From the NCBI GenBank assembly GCA_014529385.2, contig CM043952.1, forward strand, positions 152,570,057-152,634,056: DNA of 64,000 nt, given 5' to 3'. Positions 60,572-64,000 of the stretch are shown in pieces (the first letter of the stretch is position 1; every line of letters begins with the position of its first letter). Under the pieces are notes generated by a model that was given only the letters and a program-made list of their open reading frames with translations, was not told where the DNA came from and made no database searches. The position numbers and the translations under genes were made by a program. Origin of the DNA: Adiantum capillus-veneris (lineage: Eukaryota > Streptophyta > Polypodiopsida > Polypodiales > Pteridaceae).

Positions 60572-60849
60572 AGCACTGCGCTCCGAGTGCGATGGAGACT
60601 GAGGCTGGAATCGCGAAGGAGGTGATCCATCTATGCTCATAGATGTTGCTCATCCCTCCATCAGATCTAGTTGATCGAGTGAAAGAGACGCTAAGAAGCA
60701 CTACTCTCGTCCCAGAAGTAGTGCTTCTTAGTGTCTCTTTCACCCGATCAACTAGATATGGCGGAGGGATGAGCAACATCTATGAGAGAGATGGATCACC
60801 TCCTTCGCGATTGCAGCCTCTGTCTCCATCGCACTCAGAGCGCAGTGCT
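60572..60849. repeat. 278-bp foldback repeat inside CACTA-2
   Basis: Two arms of about 138 bp, about 92% alike by eye, are inverted around 60711 with almost no loop. Arms include CGCGAAGGAGGTGATCCATC and AGTTGATCG(A/G)GTGAAAGAGA. The same peptide pattern (VDRVKETLRSTT) therefore appears on both strands. It lies between tnpA and tnpD and is absent from CACTA-1. Confidence 0.85.
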
Positions 60850-61058
60850 GCGTTGGCATATCAGACTTTCACGACACATCGAGGAGTGTCCCTGCTTGTG
60901 AGAATATACCTGGAGCATACTTGGAGTGGACGCAATGAAGATTAAACACAATTTAAATTCTCAAGTATAGCATATAGACAAGAATGGACAAAAAATCATG
61001 TGAATACAATATATATTATAAAATGGAGCAAAATTGTTCAAATACAATGTTTATGGCT

Positions 61059-62098
61059 TTAAGAGGTCTCTCTCTCATCTTCGCATAGCTCATCATAACT
61101 CCCTATATCTATATAGAGCTCTCCGTTTAGGCAGATGTCCTCCATTTCATTTTGTGGATCCTTTGCATGCATCCCATAGAGAGTAGCAACTTGATGCTCG
61201 TCTGGCACCACCTCAGCGGCTTGTGACTGAGCATCTTCTTTGATCTCCTCCATTGATGTCGCTGTAATTGTTGGCACATGGTAGCCTTCATACATCCGTG
61301 CACTATGAGGGGCTACGTCTATGATGTACCACCAGTTTGATGCAGACTTTGTAGGATGAAATATCACCTGCCAGAGCCACATAACTTACATGAGAGATTC
61401 CAAGCACATAACTTCTAAAATTTAATGTTAATTATTTACAGACTTACATGTTCACAATGCTTGGGTAGTATGAAAGTGTCTCTTAGGTCGGTCCATTTTT
61501 TACTTGAATCCACCTCAAGGAAACCAGACTCTCCTCTACGCACAGTAGCGTTGTGACCCTCCATGTTTATCTTGAACCATTGCATGTCGAACAAGTTAAA
61601 AAAAAAATCCTCTATAATCAATCCTCAAAATCTCATGTAGCGTGCCGAAGTAAGTGAGTTCTGCCACCCCAAGAGTTGCATCAGAGGACCGTTGTCGACT
61701 AGACTGTTAAACTTTTTTCATGATTCCACAATCTTGAGTAAAACGCTTTTTGTCAATCCGTTCCACCCTAAAATATCGACCTTTGCACCATGCTGCTGTG
61801 TATGATTTATACTATAACCAATAAAGATTATGAGTGGCCGTTCAAACATCCAGAAAGTCACTAGGCATACATTGCAAACTTACCTTAGTCGTGCAGCCCC
61901 GAGAGTACTCCCACTCCTCCTCAATCACTTCTTCACCGCACTGTTGTGCGCTTTTCAATCGGTTGTGCAACCATCTTATTAAGCTCATAAATGTTGGTAG
62001 GCTCTCCAGACCCACCGGATAATGCATCGGTGGTCGTCTTCCCTGTCTCCACTCGATTCGTGCCCTTTGTTGCTCTTGCTGCATCCTCGTATTGTGAA
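61059..62098 (-). pseudogene. 3' exons of tnpD in CACTA-2
   Basis: Minus-strand homologues of CACTA-1 tnpD exon 6 (about 61371-61059), exon 5 (about 61815-61446, with a frameshift and a stretch of extra As near 61600) and the last part of exon 4 (62098-61884, starting at a sequence matching 23391). The rest of exon 4 and upstream exons lie in the inverted block. Confidence 0.8.
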
Positions 62099-63690
62099 AT
62101 ATGACGTAAATCCATTTGGTCAGAGATCAACATCTTATAGTGTATGGCCGGTTGTTATCATCAACTACAACATTCTCCCGTGGTTGACTATCAAGAAGGG
62201 GCACCTGTTTCTAAGCTTGATTCTGCTGGGGCAGTATAAAGTGAAGAATATTACAACAATTGTGGATTGGCATAGAAGTGGTGGATATGAGCCGACACAC
62301 AGGTAATGGAATGCTTTGATTAGAGGCATTCTAATGTGGACCATGCATGACTATCCCGAACTAACAAAATGCTCAGGTGATTTACACTCAAACTCAAGCA
62401 CTTTAAATCTTGGTTTTTCTCAAGTTTATCTATAGTCATGTGTATACATGCAAGGCTTCAAACAAGCGGATACAGAGCATGTGTCACATGTGGACCTAGA
62501 CTTAATGCACGTCGGGTGCCCTCATTGAAGAAGCAAATCTACAAAGGTCATCAAGTGTATCTTCCAAAGAATCATGAGTTACGCGATGGATTTTTGGGAA
62601 GAGAGCCACCGAGGATGTTTGCACAAGCATGGTTAGAGCAGAAGGAGATGTGTGATGATGGTTTGTCCCCAGGGATGAAGAGACTCTCTCTATGGTACGA
62701 GTTACCATATTGCCCCAGACTCATGATCAAACACTTGCTCGATCCAATGCACATATTCAAGAATGTGGGTAATCTGCTGCGGGACCATCTGACCGGCAAG
62801 AAAGATATGGGAGCCAGGGTTAAGTTGACCTTAGAAATGTGGATCGTATGGAGAAACATTGGCTGCAGACAACACCCAATGGATCGATAAAACTCCCTAA
62901 AGCGCCATGGATTTTGACAGGAGCCCAAGAATGCAAAGTAAAAGAGACCATTCGATCTGTGCGGACCTCCACTGGCATAATGCACTCGCTTCGAACGTGC
63001 TTCACTAAATAAGGGAAGCTTACCGGTTTGAAGTCACACGACTGGCATAAAATGTGTCAGGTATGTTTGAAGTGGAATATATCATAATGGAGGTTGGGTA
63101 ACAAATTCGTGTGTGGACTTTCATATCCTTGCTAGACGTGTTTTGCAGTTTATTTTACCGGTGGCCATTGAGGGATGCTTGTCTTCTGACGTCTGTAACA
63201 CAATCTACAAACTTGTGAAGTTGGTGCAATGGATCTCACAAAAGGAGATCAATGTAGACTCTATACCATTCGCCAAACTAAATGCTGCGGAGATTGTGTG
63301 CATGTTTAAGATACACTTTCCTACTACCATGCTAATCATTCAGGTACATCTTCTTGTTCACATAGTTGATGAGGTGGAAATAGATGGCACAGTACATTCC
63401 AGATGGATGTTCTTTTTAGAACGTTTCATGAAAACGCTCAAGGGATATGTGCGTAACAAGGCACGTCCGGAGGGTAGCATGGCAGAAGGTTGGCTGATAT
63501 CAGAGTCCCTAGTTTACATTGAAGAGTGGCTAGATGGATTTGATAAAGCCCAGGACACGCTATGGTGAACCATAGATGATGAGCGCATATCTGGGATTGT
63601 CATGTGAAATGTTGGTGTTGAGAAGAAGATGACAGAAGATCTAGAGGCTAAAATCAACTGATTTTTCATGCTTCACAATCCAGTGGGTGA
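62099..63690 (+). pseudogene. Inverted tnpD block in CACTA-2 (exons 2-4)
   Basis: Plus-strand sequence matching CACTA-1 21774-23387: the end of exon 2 (62102-62378, with a deletion after QYKVKNI), exon 3 (about 62455-63060, GLQTSGYRACVTCGPRLNAR) and exon 4 (from about 63147, FILPVAIEGCLSSDVCNTIY). The exon 3 donor is CAG/GTATGT. TAA and TGA stops and frameshifts occur. It is opposite in strand to the flanking parts of the same gene. Confidence 0.85.
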
Positions 63691-63697
63691 TGCAAAA

Positions 63698-63699
<2 letters not shown>

Positions 63700-63761
<62 letters not shown>
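63700..63761. repeat. (CT)n tract at the inversion breakpoint of CACTA-2
   Basis: Pure CT of about 60 bp, equivalent to the (GA)n at 20599-20646 of CACTA-1, which lies about 65 bp upstream of tnpD. Here it directly abuts the inverted tnpD block. Confidence 0.9.
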
Positions 63762-63763
<2 letters not shown>

Positions 63764-64000
63764 TTCACACTGTAAACTACCTCACATTCTCTAGTCATGT
63801 CCGATCCCGGCATACCTCGGTCTAGAGGTGCACAAAGATCAGAACCACCGGGTCCACGGGTCTCCACATCCACGTCTACATGATAGTTCATGTAGTGGAA
63901 AAAACCCCTTTGCCTCTTCTCTAGCTATAGCAATTCATAGCATCTTAACATCTCTTCACAATAGATCCTTGCTCAAGGGATTACTTAGCACATTACATTT

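Larger units (their letters stand above)
58411..64000 (-). mobile_element. CACTA-2, rearranged second copy, running off the window end
   Basis: The terminus CACTACAAGAGG at 58411 corresponds to the right end of CACTA-1, so the element is inverted relative to it. Subterminal GTCGCTA/TAGCGACG motifs follow at about 58490-58600. Then, on the minus strand, come a degenerate tnpA (59027-60348), a foldback insertion (60572-60849) and the 3' exons of tnpD (61059-62098). A plus-strand block follows (62099-63690) that is an inverted piece of tnpD. Then comes a (CT)n tract and the leader (63770-64000), homologous to 20350-20600 of CACTA-1. Confidence 0.9.

Noticed and set aside
60643-60945. Coding gene in the foldback interval
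   Set aside because: The same peptide appears on both strands because the DNA is an inverted duplication; there is no independent sign of a gene.

Overview
This window is repeat-rich nuclear DNA from a land plant. The evidence is spliceosomal introns, Ty1/copia, Ty3/gypsy and CACTA elements of plant type, a plant amino-acid transporter gene, a captured fragment of a heavy-metal-associated isoprenylated plant protein (HIPP) gene, and many long (GA)n/(CT)n tracts. No organelle or bacterial genes are visible. The repeat mix and some unfamiliar repetitive proteins would fit a non-flowering plant (fern, lycophyte or similar), but that is a weak inference.

Layout. 1-3881: truncated minus-strand gypsy element (gypsy-1). 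3965-5185: a roughly 172-bp tandem repeat with signs of a three-monomer higher-order unit. 5190-5959: short tandem repeats ending in a CACTA-type terminus. 6422-17800: degraded pieces of a second gypsy family in both orientations, invaded by a 1.3-kb terminal-inverted-repeat element (8895-10209) and a 447-bp foldback MITE (15455-15901). 18585-26588: a full-length CACTA (En/Spm) transposon with both ends, a tnpD-like transposase in six exons (two internal stops and a lost splice donor), an intact three-exon tnpA-like gene (371 aa), and a captured HIPP copper-chaperone-like fragment in its leader.

26800-34159: an unrecognised gene whose reading frame is interrupted by a copia element (27522-33072; 192-bp LTRs, TCCAT target duplication). 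Removing the element and one duplication copy restores the frame exactly. 34560-42452: gypsy-2, related to gypsy-1, with a chimeric right side in which a minus-strand copia fragment sits against the 3' LTR. 42785-45251: an unrecognised multi-exon gene or pseudogene (minus). 45430-47270: LINE remnants (minus). 48547-55579: the one convincing intact host gene, a seven-exon AAAP amino-acid/GABA-type transporter (487 aa, minus) with a TATA box. 58411-64000: a second CACTA copy, opposite in orientation to the first, with a degenerate tnpA, an inserted 278-bp foldback repeat, and a deletion plus inversion inside tnpD; it runs off the window end.

How the parts relate. Most of the sequence is layered transposon history. 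CACTA copy 1 and copy 2 can be used to repair each other's gene models: copy 2 keeps the splice donor that copy 1 lost, and copy 1 keeps the gene order that copy 2 scrambled. The HIPP capture, the exact insertion footprints and the copy-2 rearrangement are the best-supported unusual observations. Positions and splice phases were worked out by hand; no database search was possible.
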